From the IMG/VR virus record IMGVR_UViG_3300024518_000814, positions 1-43,874 of that record: 43,874 nt of DNA. One strand, 5' to 3'. Source of the stretch: a virus. The notes below the pieces were generated by a model. That model had not been told where the DNA came from, ran no database searches, and was given only the letters and a program-made list of their open reading frames with translations. This document shows positions 18,201-26,237 of this stretch, one piece after another (the stretch's first letter is position 1; the number at the start of each line of letters is the position of its first letter). The position numbers were made by a program, and so were the translations under genes.

Positions 18201-21200
18201 AGATCTGATTGATAGTGCCTCCAGTAGTAGTCACATCACCGGAAGAAGCTGCTTCCGCCCATATAAGACCACCGGACCCATTTCCCTTTAGATACAAATT
18301 ATCGAGGGAATTGGTTGTGTCTATCATTCCCTTTTCTACAGACGCTGCATTGATTGTGGAAGCCGCAGTTACATTCCCACTTCCATCAAACGTAGGAGAT
18401 GTCCATGCAACATCCCCAGTCATCGCAATCGTTCTGCCAGTCTCCAAGGCAGTCGCCGTGTCGGCGTTACCGGTAAGATCGCCAGTGATCGCTCCAGTAG
18501 AATTGATCGTTCCGCCAGTAGTCAGATTGCCTACCACTTCAACAGTAGAACTGGCAGGAGTTGCATGGGCATTTATTGCGAAAAACTTTACAAAGGAACC
18601 CTTAGAAGCCAGATCGGTTTGAAATTCCATCTGACCAACGGAACTATCCTGGATTAGAATTTTCCAGGAATCACCAGCATCGGCACCATTGTCCGCTCTC
18701 AGGACGAAATGACATTGATTTCCAACCGTTCCAGTTCTTGTTAGCTCAAACAAACCACTAGCAGTTCCAAGCTTATAATCTACGGAAGGATCTGCCCCAC
18801 CTCCGTCTAGATAGACATGCTTGTTGTTTGCAAGATAGATATCACCCCATTCTGTTCCAACAGCGCCAATATCAGAAGCACCGGCTGCATTAGGAAGGAT
18901 ATCGCCTGTCACAGTAATATCAGTAGCTACTGTTAGATTGCCTGCTACTGCTACAGTTGAATTAGCAACAGTGGCATTGGGTGTAATAGTCAGAAAAGTA
19001 ATATAGGTATCACTTACACTTGTATCATTCTGGAAACGTAGGCGACTACCAGTAGCACTGTCCTCTGTCTGTATTCTCCAATTATCTCCGGCCTCTATTC
19101 CATTGGCATCTGCTGTAAGTATCAGGTTAAACGGAGCAGAAGACCTATGTCTATTAAATCTTATAAACCCAAGATCACCTGATCCCGTACTACCTTGAAC
19201 AGAAATTTCACTACCTGAGTCATTAACACCTAGATATACCCTAGACCCATCATCTATATATACATGACCCCAACCATTCAATGCCTCTCCAAGAGTTGCT
19301 CCACCGTCAGCATCTGCAAGTATAGCTGTGTTGATAGTGGCTGTGTCGATAGTGGCTGTAGTGATAGTGGCAGCAGGACTTGTGATCGAAGTATTGGCAT
19401 TTAAAGTTGTAAAAGTACCTGCCGCAGGAGTGCTACCACCTATGATACTACTATTTACTGTGCCTCCAGAAATGGTCAGATCATTCGCAACATAAGCGTC
19501 AGCAACAGCAGTGCCAGTCCACACCCCTGTGACGATTGTGCCTACGGCAGTAAGGCTGCTGGTCACTACAGTGGACTTCAATTCTGTCCCGGTCAAAGCA
19601 TCAGCGGGTGCAGCAACAACTGTAACCACACCCGCATTGGTCATAGTGGCATCACCACTAAGAGAATAAGCCGCTGGATTTGTGCCCGCAGCAGATTGAC
19701 CAATTAGAACTTGACGATTCCCCAAATCCACTTGATCAATACCACCCGTACCATTGCCAAGTAGAACCATCGTGTCACCGAGAGTGCTTCGCCCCGTCCC
19801 TCCATCGGCAACCGCAAGATCTGTAATTCCAGTGATCGTCCCAGCATTGATAACAACCGTTGATACGGTTCCGAGATCTCCGCAGACAACACCTGCCGCA
19901 CTCCAGGGACCATCTATGTCTATACCTGAAGATGCAGTTAGTTTTCCATGGACAAGAGCCCCTTTACCCACCGTCAAGCTACCCGCTGTTGTTATTAGAG
20001 ATTCGAGAGGAGTTGCGTTGGGTGCAATTGTGAGGTGATCTACGAATGTACCCGGTGTTACGGGATCGTTCCTAAAACTAAGCAATCCAGTGGCATCATT
20101 TATCAGTAGTTGCCACTGTTCTTTAACCGCTGTCCCCTTATTCGCCTTCATTACCATGCTGAAGTCGGTAGCTGTTGTATCTCTAGAGAACACAATATCG
20201 TGTCCACTATTCTGTATTAGATATCTCTGATCATCACCAAGGTAAATGGTTTTATCTGCCGCTATATAGATATCACCCCACTCAGCAGTTGTACTTCCAA
20301 GATCCGCACTACCTGATGAATCAGGAACGATAGCTGTGTTAATAGTGGCTGTAGTGATAGTGGCTGTGCTGAATGTCGCAGCCGCAGCAACACTGGAACC
20401 GATAACTGTTCCGTCTATCGTCCCACCGTCAATATCTACCTTTGTAATGTCAACCTCGCCTGTACCATGCGGGGTTAATATTATATTACCATTAGTACCA
20501 TCCTCTAAGGTGATAGCACCTGTCGTACCACTACCGGTACGCAACCAAAGATCACCGGCACCGTTACTGGCTATGGTCGCAGCAGCCCCTGAATCTCCAA
20601 CTGTTACTTTATCGGCAACAAGTAAAACATCACCTGTTCCATTGGGCGTAATTGTTATATCCTGATCTGCACCATCCGTGATGGCAATCGTTCCAGTGCT
20701 GGAATTACCAGTCTGGAGAGTAAGATCAAAATCTCCACTACTTGTTATTATCGCAGCGGCATCACCTGCACCAACCACAAATGTATCGGCATTAATCGCC
20801 ACTATATCATTGGATGCATTACTTATCGTTTCACCATTCTCAAGGATGATGTTCCCACCAGCGGTAATCGTTGATGTGGTAACAGCCGTTGTGAATGAAC
20901 CGGCAGCCTTGACTGCACCGCCGATGATGGTTCCGTCAATAGCGCCACCATTTATATCAACATCCACTGATCCGAAATCGGTCTCTGGAGTGGTAGAATC
21001 GAAAGTAACAAAAGTCTCACCAGAAGACTTGATAGCAAGGGCTGTTGCATCGGCATCCTTTACAACAATTTCTGACGAACCAGTAACCATGTTCAAGTTA
21101 TCTACCTGAAGATTGGCAAACACATTGTTGATGATGTTATCAACAGAAGTCGCACCCTTCTTCACATAGACAATGGCTGTAGCACCATTCTGAATCTCAA

Positions 21201-21606
21201 CATCTTTGGAAGACGCATCACCACCTACAGTCAGAGTAAGTGTTGCAGTTCCATATAGACTATTCCTTACAAAGAACACACGATTCGGATAAACCCCAGC
21301 AGTCTCTCCTAGTACAGTAACCGTTAGATCAGTAGACACGGTCCCACTATCCGTCGTGAACTCAACAAATGCAGCCCTCCCTGATGAACCGGGAGTCGAT
21401 GTAGTCGCAGCAGTATAGGCAGACACATCGTCAGCAAGTGTCCAGTTATACGTGACCGTCTCGTCTATAATCGGAATAGACGCATAAGCACTGACAGATT
21501 CTTCTATCCGCTTCCAATTGTCATTCGTAGTTGTGCCCCACGCACCGGCCTGTTCCCCAGTGGTAATCAACTCCACTGCAAGGTTGTTGGTATAAGTTGA
21601 AGCCAT
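15268..21606 (-). CDS. Giant tail fibre with S74 intramolecular chaperone (2112 aa)
   Basis: The N-terminus (TNNLAVELITTGEQAGAWG) is the usual particle-binding start of many phage tail fibres. The shaft is Thr/Ser/Gly/Ala/Ile-rich beta repeat. Four copies of a module of about 115 residues with the core WGDIYIAxxKxIYLG occur, with the Trp at residues 443, 779, 920 and 1325. The C-terminus is a peptidase S74 domain: TFTSDERDKKDI supplies the Ser1985-Lys1990 dyad used for self-cleavage. It is followed by NPVKFKYD, AGFIAQEV and a terminal coiled coil (ALEARLAALE). In this family the released C-terminal chaperone of about 128 residues drives fibre trimerisation. Receptor binding is the expected role. 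It is unusually long for a fibre. Confidence 0.93.
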   Translation of the reverse strand: MASTYTNNLAVELITTGEQAGAWGTTTNDNWKRIEESVSAYASIPIIDETVTYNWTLADDVSAYTAATTSTPGSSGRAAFVEFTTDSGTVSTDLTVTVLGETAGVYPNRVFFVRNSLYGTATLTLTVGGDASSKDVEIQNGATAIVYVKKGATSVDNIINNVFANLQVDNLNMVTGSSEIVVKDADATALAIKSSGETFVTFDSTTPETDFGSVDVDINGGAIDGTIIGGAVKAAGSFTTAVTTSTITAGGNIILENGETISNASNDIVAINADTFVVGAGDAAAIITSSGDFDLTLQTGNSSTGTIAITDGADQDITITPNGTGDVLLVADKVTVGDSGAAATIASNGAGDLWLRTGSGTTGAITLEDGTNGNIILTPHGTGEVDITKVDIDGGTIDGTVIGSSVAAAATFSTATITTATINTAIVPDSSGSADLGSTTAEWGDIYIAADKTIYLGDDQRYLIQNSGHDIVFSRDTTATDFSMVMKANKGTAVKEQWQLLINDATGLLSFRNDPVTPGTFVDHLTIAPNATPLESLITTAGSLTVGKGALVHGKLTASSGIDIDGPWSAAGVVCGDLGTVSTVVINAGTITGITDLAVADGGTGRSTLGDTMVLLGNGTGGIDQVDLGNRQVLIGQSAAGTNPAAYSLSGDATMTNAGVVTVVAAPADALTGTELKSTVVTSSLTAVGTIVTGVWTGTAVADAYVANDLTISGGTVNSSIIGGSTPAAGTFTTLNANTSITSPAATITTATIDTATINTAILADADGGATLGEALNGWGHVYIDDGSRVYLGVNDSGSEISVQGSTGSGDLGFIRFNRHRSSAPFNLILTADANGIEAGDNWRIQTEDSATGSRLRFQNDTSVSDTYITFLTITPNATVANSTVAVAGNLTVATDITVTGDILPNAAGASDIGAVGTEWGDIYLANNKHVYLDGGGADPSVDYKLGTASGLFELTRTGTVGNQCHFVLRADNGADAGDSWKILIQDSSVGQMEFQTDLASKGSFVKFFAINAHATPASSTVEVVGNLTTGGTINSTGAITGDLTGNADTATALETGRTIAMTGDVAWTSPTFDGSGNVTAASTINAASVEKGMIDTTNSLDNLYLKGNGSGGLIWAEAASSGDVTTTGGTINQICYFEGTDSIIGDTGLTYVPSTDTLTTGSLVVGDNLIVNAGMQMYGDTASEVTLYVRGASGQSANIVHVVNSAGDPFFEVESDGTAQSRRLVVQGTTDSVTSYVKGFLDQTEDVVQWKIDTTAGGTQTKLWMDSTGKIVIEDVDINSGVIDGTAIGSSSTSTGAFTNVTVSGDILSTSAGASDLGSTTAEWGDIYIADNKEIIFGNDHDFTIGHNTGQGDALHIYRDTLSPGVNMDIFFGVDSTAPENGDTWLFKFLNTGGGSAGFQIYNNISSTDTSDPEEGQLKYFDIIPATATIDSTVTVYGKLVTGSTINAGGQITGNLTGEVTGNASTATELETSRTIGGVSFDGTSNIVPDTITVAASGVDTVASIAMFNSATGDQQPKTDTGIVYNTSTNALTATTFIGALTGTASIATNATTASVATQSTVTLSSGDSNAYIGLWTNTTGDQGAKTDGGFFYNQSTNSLKIGSGGSFIGDLTGNADTATTATTVAGITVANGLIDTSAYLVIADGNGSGKSLYVNNPGDSTDVKVNTNTGALTAYSFTGRVISTSATITGGTINSSSIGLVTPSPGVFTSLLAETSLQVDGDILGTGNVTGSRTWQGVVIGTTYGGTGRSDGLSVGIVGLTATASDLNVLNGITSSTAELNILTGVTATTTELNLLDNAKPVSTSVFFPGSDGTPTGVNNTAVGVDALNSLAAGDNNTAFGTYAGMDMTGGSYNLCMGSSAGQGIFLGSYNVCVGHSSGIGLVTHNGNTCIGAWAGKAFVPNTLNSYNTAVGIYASGGSSSQVGKESTFIGAQAGSLGLDNSNVVCLGYAAQSSATDVSNEITLGNSSITTLRCEVELTTFTSDERDKKDISSLDVGLDFVNSLNPVKFKYDQRSRYAPLDENGIIEGEIPVLPQDGSLKDADYTAGFIAQEVASLEDSIGGEWLNIAHRGNGDFLSITSARFIPPLVKAVQELSSQVTALEARLAALES
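17613..20295 (-). repeat. 37-bp identical repeat in the fibre gene (17613-17649 and 20259-20295)
   Basis: The plus-strand sequence beginning ccgctatatagatatcacc and ending agcagttgtact is present in two identical copies about 2.65 kb apart. They encode the EWGDIYIA core in fibre modules one and four. Perfect identity within otherwise diverged modules suggests recent recombination or gene conversion. Confidence 0.85.
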
Positions 21607-21634
21607 AGTTAAATCCTAATCCGTTTCATAAATG

Positions 21635-22750
21635 TCACTGAACAGCGACCCTGGGTAGAGGAGTTCTATACGTTTCATTCCTATAGACACCACCCTCTGT
21701 AACCACCAATCCTTGAATCGCTTCCCTGAATCTTGATTCGTATAGTTGAAGCAAATCATGATCACCCTTCAAGTATGTATAAGCCTCGAAGAGAGTCCCG
21801 TACAAAAGAGCCACATCTCCATGCACACTTAACCACGTACCACTGGTATTAGAGACCAGTGACGGTGGATTGAAGTAGTACAATAGCCTGTAGTCGAACC
21901 TCGAATTACTAGAATCCGCAGCCGTCTTTGGTCTAAATTCTACAACCGGAGCATTCGAAGGCGTAGTCGCAACTGAAGGATCGTAATTATTCGGACCAGT
22001 CACATTGTAGAACGAGTAGTACTTTGGAATACCTGTAGTGGTGTCATCTTCCATATACTCAAGAAGGAAGTTGTACTCCTTCTCAAGAAGAAACACATAC
22101 TTATTAGTTGCCGTATACGTGACAGTTGGAGTGTCATAGGTATATGGAGCCATAGCTATCCATAAAACATCCAAAGGCATTTCAGAACTATCGACCGGTG
22201 TTATCTCTGGAGCGATACCCAGAAAGCTAAACCCAGAATCAGACGCAGCCGGAGTAATGGTTGAATTAAAAGAATACTCAACATCCCCTGTGCCACCCTT
22301 GTCCGCACTCGATGATCCGACATCACCTGTAGAAGCAGAAGACACTGTAACGGTATAACTGTCCGCATCCGCAATGGACACTATTTTGTGATCACCGTTG
22401 ATGTAATTTGACGAAAGTACAGTATCCGCAGCAGTATCCAAAAGATCCGTAAACCCAGAGAGTCTGATTGGATCACCTGCTTCTGCACCGTGAGCAACGT
22501 CAGTTACTGTAAGAGTCTTGGTGCCAGAGGTGATCGCAAACGGACCAGTCAAAGAAGAGGTCTTCCTGACAGAGAAAATTGTCCCAGTCTTTTCTCTGGT
22601 ATTGAAGTTCTGGATCTGAACGGCATAATTGATCCGCTCTTCCGCCAGCCTGATGAAAGTATCCATCTGGTCAGTGGTGCTAGTTCCCCAGTATGTGTTC
22701 TGGGTATATTCGTTAACGGCTTCTTTCAGTGTTGCCAATGTGAAAGCCAC
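21635..22750 (-). CDS. Tail tubular / neck protein with inserted beta module (371 aa)
   Basis: The N-terminus is helical, with the pattern TLATLKEAVNEYTQN...DTFIRLAEERI. The part around EYNFLLEYMEDDTTTGIPKYYSFYN is typical of tail tubular protein A-like connector proteins of environmental short-tailed phages. The C-terminus (ALLYGTLFEAYTYLKGDHDLLQLYESRF) is also as expected. Residues about 80-142 are an inserted module with VAHGAEAGDPIRLSGF...INGDHKIVSI...SYTVTVSSAS, closely resembling a module in the 903-residue nozzle protein. It lies directly after the small basic protein and before the fibre. The likely role is joining the portal-adaptor ring to the nozzle. Confidence 0.8.
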   Translation of the reverse strand: MAFTLATLKEAVNEYTQNTYWGTSTTDQMDTFIRLAEERINYAVQIQNFNTREKTGTIFSVRKTSSLTGPFAITSGTKTLTVTDVAHGAEAGDPIRLSGFTDLLDTAADTVLSSNYINGDHKIVSIADADSYTVTVSSASTGDVGSSSADKGGTGDVEYSFNSTITPAASDSGFSFLGIAPEITPVDSSEMPLDVLWIAMAPYTYDTPTVTYTATNKYVFLLEKEYNFLLEYMEDDTTTGIPKYYSFYNVTGPNNYDPSVATTPSNAPVVEFRPKTAADSSNSRFDYRLLYYFNPPSLVSNTSGTWLSVHGDVALLYGTLFEAYTYLKGDHDLLQLYESRFREAIQGLVVTEGGVYRNETYRTPLPRVAVQ

Positions 22751-22758
22751 AGCTATCC

Positions 22759-22974
22759 CTAACTCTCATCCTCTGGAGCCCAGAAACCCAAACCCTTGGT
22801 TGCCGCACCGCCCCCTCTGACACGCTTCTGAACGCGGGCTGGCAATCCACTGGGCTGAACCGGACCCCCATGCTTATATCCAACAAGAGACTCACCGGAC
22901 TTGCTGGCATCTACCTTCGCATCCTGGATTCCCTTTTTCGTATAGGGATAATGTTTTTTACCTACCTTCGGCAT
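22759..22974 (-). CDS. Small basic phage protein (71 aa)
   Basis: The N-terminus, MPKVGKKHYPYTKKGIQDAK, is a pattern I know from short conserved hypothetical proteins found among virion genes of marine phages. A central YKHGGPVQPSG repeats the motif at the start of the 493-residue virion protein. The protein is strongly basic until the acidic last residues. It sits 8 bases before the tail tubular-like gene. Function is unknown; DNA or scaffold contact is conceivable because of the charge. Confidence 0.75.
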   Translation of the reverse strand: MPKVGKKHYPYTKKGIQDAKVDASKSGESLVGYKHGGPVQPSGLPARVQKRVRGGGAATKGLGFWAPEDES

Positions 22975-22983
22975 AATATACTC

Positions 22984-23724
22984 CTAAAAAGATTCTGCTC
23001 TTATGAAATCCAATTCAATCTCTGCATCGGTAAACTCAGAGAACGAACTGAAATTGAAAAACTCGAAACGCATTTCACTAACAATCCCTGACCACTCAAC
23101 ATGATCCCTCAATGCCCATGTAACTGTGTGCCATTCAGCACCCATGCTCAACCAATGAGGAGGACGAACTGCCAAAGACCTATCAGTACTAAATGTTCCC
23201 TGTATATCTGTCGATCTGTTCCAGAACAATGTCATATCAACGAACAAAGATTCTGACGGTGTTGGCTTTGTATTCATCTTCATGCGAGATCTAATATTCT
23301 TATATACAGATGTGTCAACACTGACAACCTCGCTACTTATGCTCCTGACTAATGATGGGTTTGTACCATTCGTCTCGAACGTGATTGTCTCCGAAGATGA
23401 TTTCCATGTAACCACCGGATTAGAACCTGTACCAAACTCTTCTCCTATCCAGTAATCTGCACTCTCCAGAAAATCCCATCTAATGGAATCACCGAACCTA
23501 CTCTCCTCTAAAGACATATCAGGTCTTGCATTCTTCAATGACTGATTATCTTGAATCGGCCACCTACCCAGTTGATTCTGCGGTTGATCAGGATCCCAAC
23601 AAGTAGGGCAATACCGAAACCCAACCTCCTTCAGATCAACAAACGAATGTCGCAATTGCGTCAACGGATATCTAAAGCCACACCTATTGCAAAACCCAAA
23701 TGGCCTCTTGACCGGCTGACCCAT
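22984..23724 (-). CDS. Zinc-ribbon virion protein, copy 2 (246 aa)
   Basis: Four cysteines at residues 12, 15, 39 and 42 form a CxxC-x23-CxxC zinc ribbon (FCNRCGFRYPL...YCPTCW). It is followed by a Ser/Thr/Val-rich, probably all-beta C-terminal domain. I choose the ATG at 23724, two bases past the previous stop, over an in-frame ATG at 23760. The latter would overlap the upstream gene by 34 bases and has no ribosome site. The gene upstream encodes a protein with the same ribbon and a different C-terminal domain. No function is assigned to this family as far as I know; the position among connector and tail genes suggests a virion part. Confidence 0.75.
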   Translation of the reverse strand: MGQPVKRPFGFCNRCGFRYPLTQLRHSFVDLKEVGFRYCPTCWDPDQPQNQLGRWPIQDNQSLKNARPDMSLEESRFGDSIRWDFLESADYWIGEEFGTGSNPVVTWKSSSETITFETNGTNPSLVRSISSEVVSVDTSVYKNIRSRMKMNTKPTPSESLFVDMTLFWNRSTDIQGTFSTDRSLAVRPPHWLSMGAEWHTVTWALRDHVEWSGIVSEMRFEFFNFSSFSEFTDAEIELDFIRAESF

Positions 23725-23726
23725 AA

Positions 23727-24536
23727 TTATCGGATAACCCTTCTCGCAACGATATTCCATCTGACATTGGCAGTTGCTGTAGAAGTCCCTAAAACAGAAG
23801 TCCCCATATCCGGGAAAAACAACCCCTTATTGCTAGCGCCCTCATTGACCCAAGAGTCCACCAGATCTGTCAAATCCCACTCTATGTAATAACTACCTAC
23901 TGTCCCGCTCGATATCGGAGAGGCATCGTAATCCACCCCTGGATCTCCACCGTACCCAAAAGAATTCCACGTAACTGAAGAAACATCATAATCAACCAAA
24001 ACTGAATGGACATTATTCGATGACGATCCAATATTCGTATATGTATTTCCAAATCCGAAAGCACCGACACTTAATTTCGCAGAAGTAAACTCCAATGGAA
24101 ATTCTGATCCTGGAATAACTGAATCGCACACTTCGTTAATTTCTTTGGTACTGGTATATACGAGTGTCTTCGTATAGATCTCAGGACCAATAAATGAAAA
24201 TCTCAGTGTTTTGAATAGATCTGAATAATGACCAGAACCGCTAGACTCTGAACTTATCCGATTAACATCTCCAGCAGAAAACGCCACAATGTCAGTCTCT
24301 AACTCTCTGCTGCTTTCAAGAGCTTGGTCTGGCACTGCACCCACAAGTGCTGAGTTGTGATCAAAGGAAATAACCTTCTTAACATTCTGAAGTGTCTCCT
24401 GATCGAAACAAACCCTGCAAACCCTAAGACCTGTCCGCCTACCGTTAACTACCTCTTCCCTCAGACTCTCAAGTTGGTATCTAAAATAACATCGATCACA
24501 AAACCCAAAGGCATGACTATCTGAAGGGAAGTCCAC
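23727..24536 (-). CDS. Zinc-ribbon virion protein, copy 1 (269 aa)
   Basis: Cysteines at residues 13, 16, 40 and 43 (FCDRCYFRYQL...VCRVCF) have the same CxxC-x23-CxxC spacing as the adjacent gene. The aromatic context FGFC(D/N)RCxFRY is also shared, so the N-terminal domains are clear paralogs. The C-terminal 200 residues are Ser/Thr/Tyr-rich and beta-like, ending in SVNxNVRWNI-type strands, and differ from those of the neighbour. The pattern suggests one anchoring domain carrying two different exposed domains. It sits 14 bases after the adaptor gene. Particle location is inferred. Confidence 0.75.
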   Translation of the reverse strand: MDFPSDSHAFGFCDRCYFRYQLESLREEVVNGRRTGLRVCRVCFDQETLQNVKKVISFDHNSALVGAVPDQALESSRELETDIVAFSAGDVNRISSESSGSGHYSDLFKTLRFSFIGPEIYTKTLVYTSTKEINEVCDSVIPGSEFPLEFTSAKLSVGAFGFGNTYTNIGSSSNNVHSVLVDYDVSSVTWNSFGYGGDPGVDYDASPISSGTVGSYYIEWDLTDLVDSWVNEGASNKGLFFPDMGTSVLGTSTATANVRWNIVARRVIR

Positions 24537-24550
24537 CGAATCTCCCCGAA

Positions 24551-25249
24551 TTACCGAACATTATAACCACCGGGATAGAACCTGATAGCAGCCTTCTCCC
24601 TATCCTCATCAGCAGCCATCTTGAATTGAAACTCGTAATCCTGCTTTAGAACTTGAATCCTAGAAGCAGCCTCTGGTCTCTTCAGCGCAATGCTGTACGC
24701 AAGGCCGGAAACCAATGCTGGCCAAAATCTATTCGGTACATCTGGGTTGTACGCCCCTCCCGCTCCAGCATCGTACATAGCCCGCATTCGGTAGTAGACA
24801 AGCTTGTACTTGGAGCTTTCGTCAGGAACAGGCCATACCGTCGCCACAACTGACTCAACCTGCCTGTCGATGTATACCTGTATCGGCCTTCCTTCCACAA
24901 GCTTATTGGGAATTCCAGAGTAGACATCTCTTGAGATCCTACCCATATCGAAATCTGTCTGGGTGCTTACACTGCCGTCGTTCTCTCTTAGAAGTATTTC
25001 AATTACAGCAATCGTGTTGTCTTCCAACGTATAGGATGCAGTGCCCTTCACCAATGTCGCACTGACAACTTCATCGACAGTCCACAAATTAATCCCACGG
25101 TTCTGCCATTCGAGAAGCATGAAATCGATACTGCGACGAGCAGTCCTTAAATCATAACCATTGGATAACTTCAGGCCTGCACGCTCAAAAGCCTCTTCCG
25201 TAAGCTCTGCAATATCAGGACTAAATAAGTTTGTTCCGCTTATAGCCAT
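24551..25249 (-). CDS. Head-tail adaptor, P22 gp4-like (232 aa)
   Basis: The N-terminal part (LTEEAFERAGLKLSNGYDLRTARRSIDFMLLEWQNRGINLW) and the later YRMRAMYDAG...PNRFWPALVSGLAYSIALKRP match the gp4-like tail accessory family. That family binds below the portal as the first connector ring. The length is close to the family norm. The C-terminus is a helix rich in charged residues. It lies between the membrane-protein pair and the zinc-ribbon pair. I see no frameshift or missing segment. Assignment is by recalled family pattern, not a search. Confidence 0.8.
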   Translation of the reverse strand: MAISGTNLFSPDIAELTEEAFERAGLKLSNGYDLRTARRSIDFMLLEWQNRGINLWTVDEVVSATLVKGTASYTLEDNTIAVIEILLRENDGSVSTQTDFDMGRISRDVYSGIPNKLVEGRPIQVYIDRQVESVVATVWPVPDESSKYKLVYYRMRAMYDAGAGGAYNPDVPNRFWPALVSGLAYSIALKRPEAASRIQVLKQDYEFQFKMAADEDREKAAIRFYPGGYNVR

Positions 25250-25252
25250 TCA

Positions 25253-25558
25253 TTATTTCCGCTTATCAATATCATCCTGGGATTTTCCAACTCGACCCCA
25301 GTTTTGCTCTAGTCCATGAATCATCCGAACAATGGTCTCTGTACGAGCAATGGAATCATCCAACGCTCTTATCCGGTCTATGAGCTTGACCAGTATGGAT
25401 AACTGTTCTGTTTGGGATGATTGAAATTCAGCGCGGGATTCTCTCAACTCCCGACTGAGTTGATTCATCAAGAATCTCAGAACAAACCAGAACGCTCCCG
25501 CTACAGCAATTGCAGCAACTATCGGGAATCCGAGTTCCGAAATGAGTTCTGTATACAT
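25253..25558 (-). CDS. Single-pass membrane protein, holin candidate (101 aa)
   Basis: Residues 9-30 (LGFPIVAAIAVAGAFWFVLRFL) are one strong transmembrane helix after a short polar N-terminus. The remaining 70 residues form a charged, heptad-like helix (SRELRESRAEFQSSQTEQLS...). Length and topology recall BhlA/UviB-like holins, but they also fit other small phage membrane proteins. It follows the next upstream membrane protein by only a few bases. The lysozyme at 37069-37659 has no signal peptide or anchor, so a holin is needed somewhere, and this pair is the best candidate in the window. The role is inferred. Confidence 0.7.
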   Translation of the reverse strand: MYTELISELGFPIVAAIAVAGAFWFVLRFLMNQLSRELRESRAEFQSSQTEQLSILVKLIDRIRALDDSIARTETIVRMIHGLEQNWGRVGKSQDDIDKRK

Positions 25559-25563
25559 TCACG

Positions 25564-25860
25564 CTATCTGTTTCCACCATTCCTGATGGCTTCTAGGATT
25601 TCCACAGAAGCTGCCCTCTGCTCAAGCCTAAGCTCTTTAATGTCCACTTTAACTTCATCAAGAGTCCTGGCGTTATTCGCAACATTCGTTGCGACACGCT
25701 CAGTTTTAACCTCCAAGGCAGACACTTGTGATACATGTGCAGCCTCTGCGTGCTTGGGCTGAGATGTATGAGAAGAGATGAATATGAAAGCACCACCCAA
25801 TACGGTCGCGATTAACGTCACCGCTGACCAGAAAGTGTTTTGACTGATGGCCTCCATCAT
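25564..25860 (-). CDS. Single-pass membrane protein with coiled-coil tail (98 aa)
   Basis: The start is placed at the ATG at 25860, which overlaps the previous stop as ATGA and has GAGG 7 bases upstream. A start at 25890 would overlap the neighbour by 34 bases. Residues 8-29 (FWSAVTLIATVLGGAFIFIS) form one transmembrane helix. The rest is a Glu/Lys/Val/Ala-rich helix with clear heptads (ALEVKTERVATNVANNARTL). It is paired with the next gene, also a one-helix membrane protein with a coiled-coil tail. The two could form a lysis pair or an inner-membrane complex; neither has a lipobox. The function is not established. Confidence 0.7.
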   Translation of the reverse strand: MMEAISQNTFWSAVTLIATVLGGAFIFISSHTSQPKHAEAAHVSQVSALEVKTERVATNVANNARTLDEVKVDIKELRLEQRAASVEILEAIRNGGNR

Positions 25861-26237
25861 GCGCCCTCGTAGAACACTAGAAGTTGGCATGTTTCTGGAA
25901 CGATTTCATCGTTTACTAATGTTCCTGTCAATTTATTTATAAATATACCTTCATCGAAAAGTATCGAGTGTGACCCAAACATAAATGGTATTGGCATTAC
26001 TCCGATACCAAATGAAGAATTTCTTCCTAGCGGTATGGTAAACTTGAATAGAGATTCCCCACCAGCTACTAACCCATTCGTAAGATCTATCGTACATTTA
26101 CCAAGATCGTCAGTATTTATTGCACACACATGACCACCATCGTCTATGCAGGCCAATTGTATACCGAGCAACCTGCACCTCCCAGGTATCGACAGGTCTC
26201 CAGACATAATATTTGTAACTGTTGTCACTTCACGCAC
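25857..26237 (-). CDS. Beta-rich paralog E of a five-gene array (126 aa)
   Basis: This gene starts with GTG at 26237, overlapping the previous stop by 8 bases. It shares the family pattern: IPGRCRLLGIQL near the N-terminus, a central SLFKFTIP, then SILFDEGIFI and a C-terminal LLVFYEGA. Divergence from its neighbours is high, but motif order and spacing are kept. It is the last of five tandem copies, and the downstream membrane gene overlaps its stop. The fold is probably a beta sandwich. A particle surface role is inferred. Confidence 0.7.
   Translation of the reverse strand: MREVTTVTNIMSGDLSIPGRCRLLGIQLACIDDGGHVCAINTDDLGKCTIDLTNGLVAGGESLFKFTIPLGRNSSFGIGVMPIPFMFGSHSILFDEGIFINKLTGTLVNDEIVPETCQLLVFYEGA

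Noticed and set aside
15268-21606. Diversity-generating retroelement acting on the fibre
   Set aside because: I found no reverse transcriptase or template repeat in the window; the fibre repeats are modular and not adenine-directed variants.
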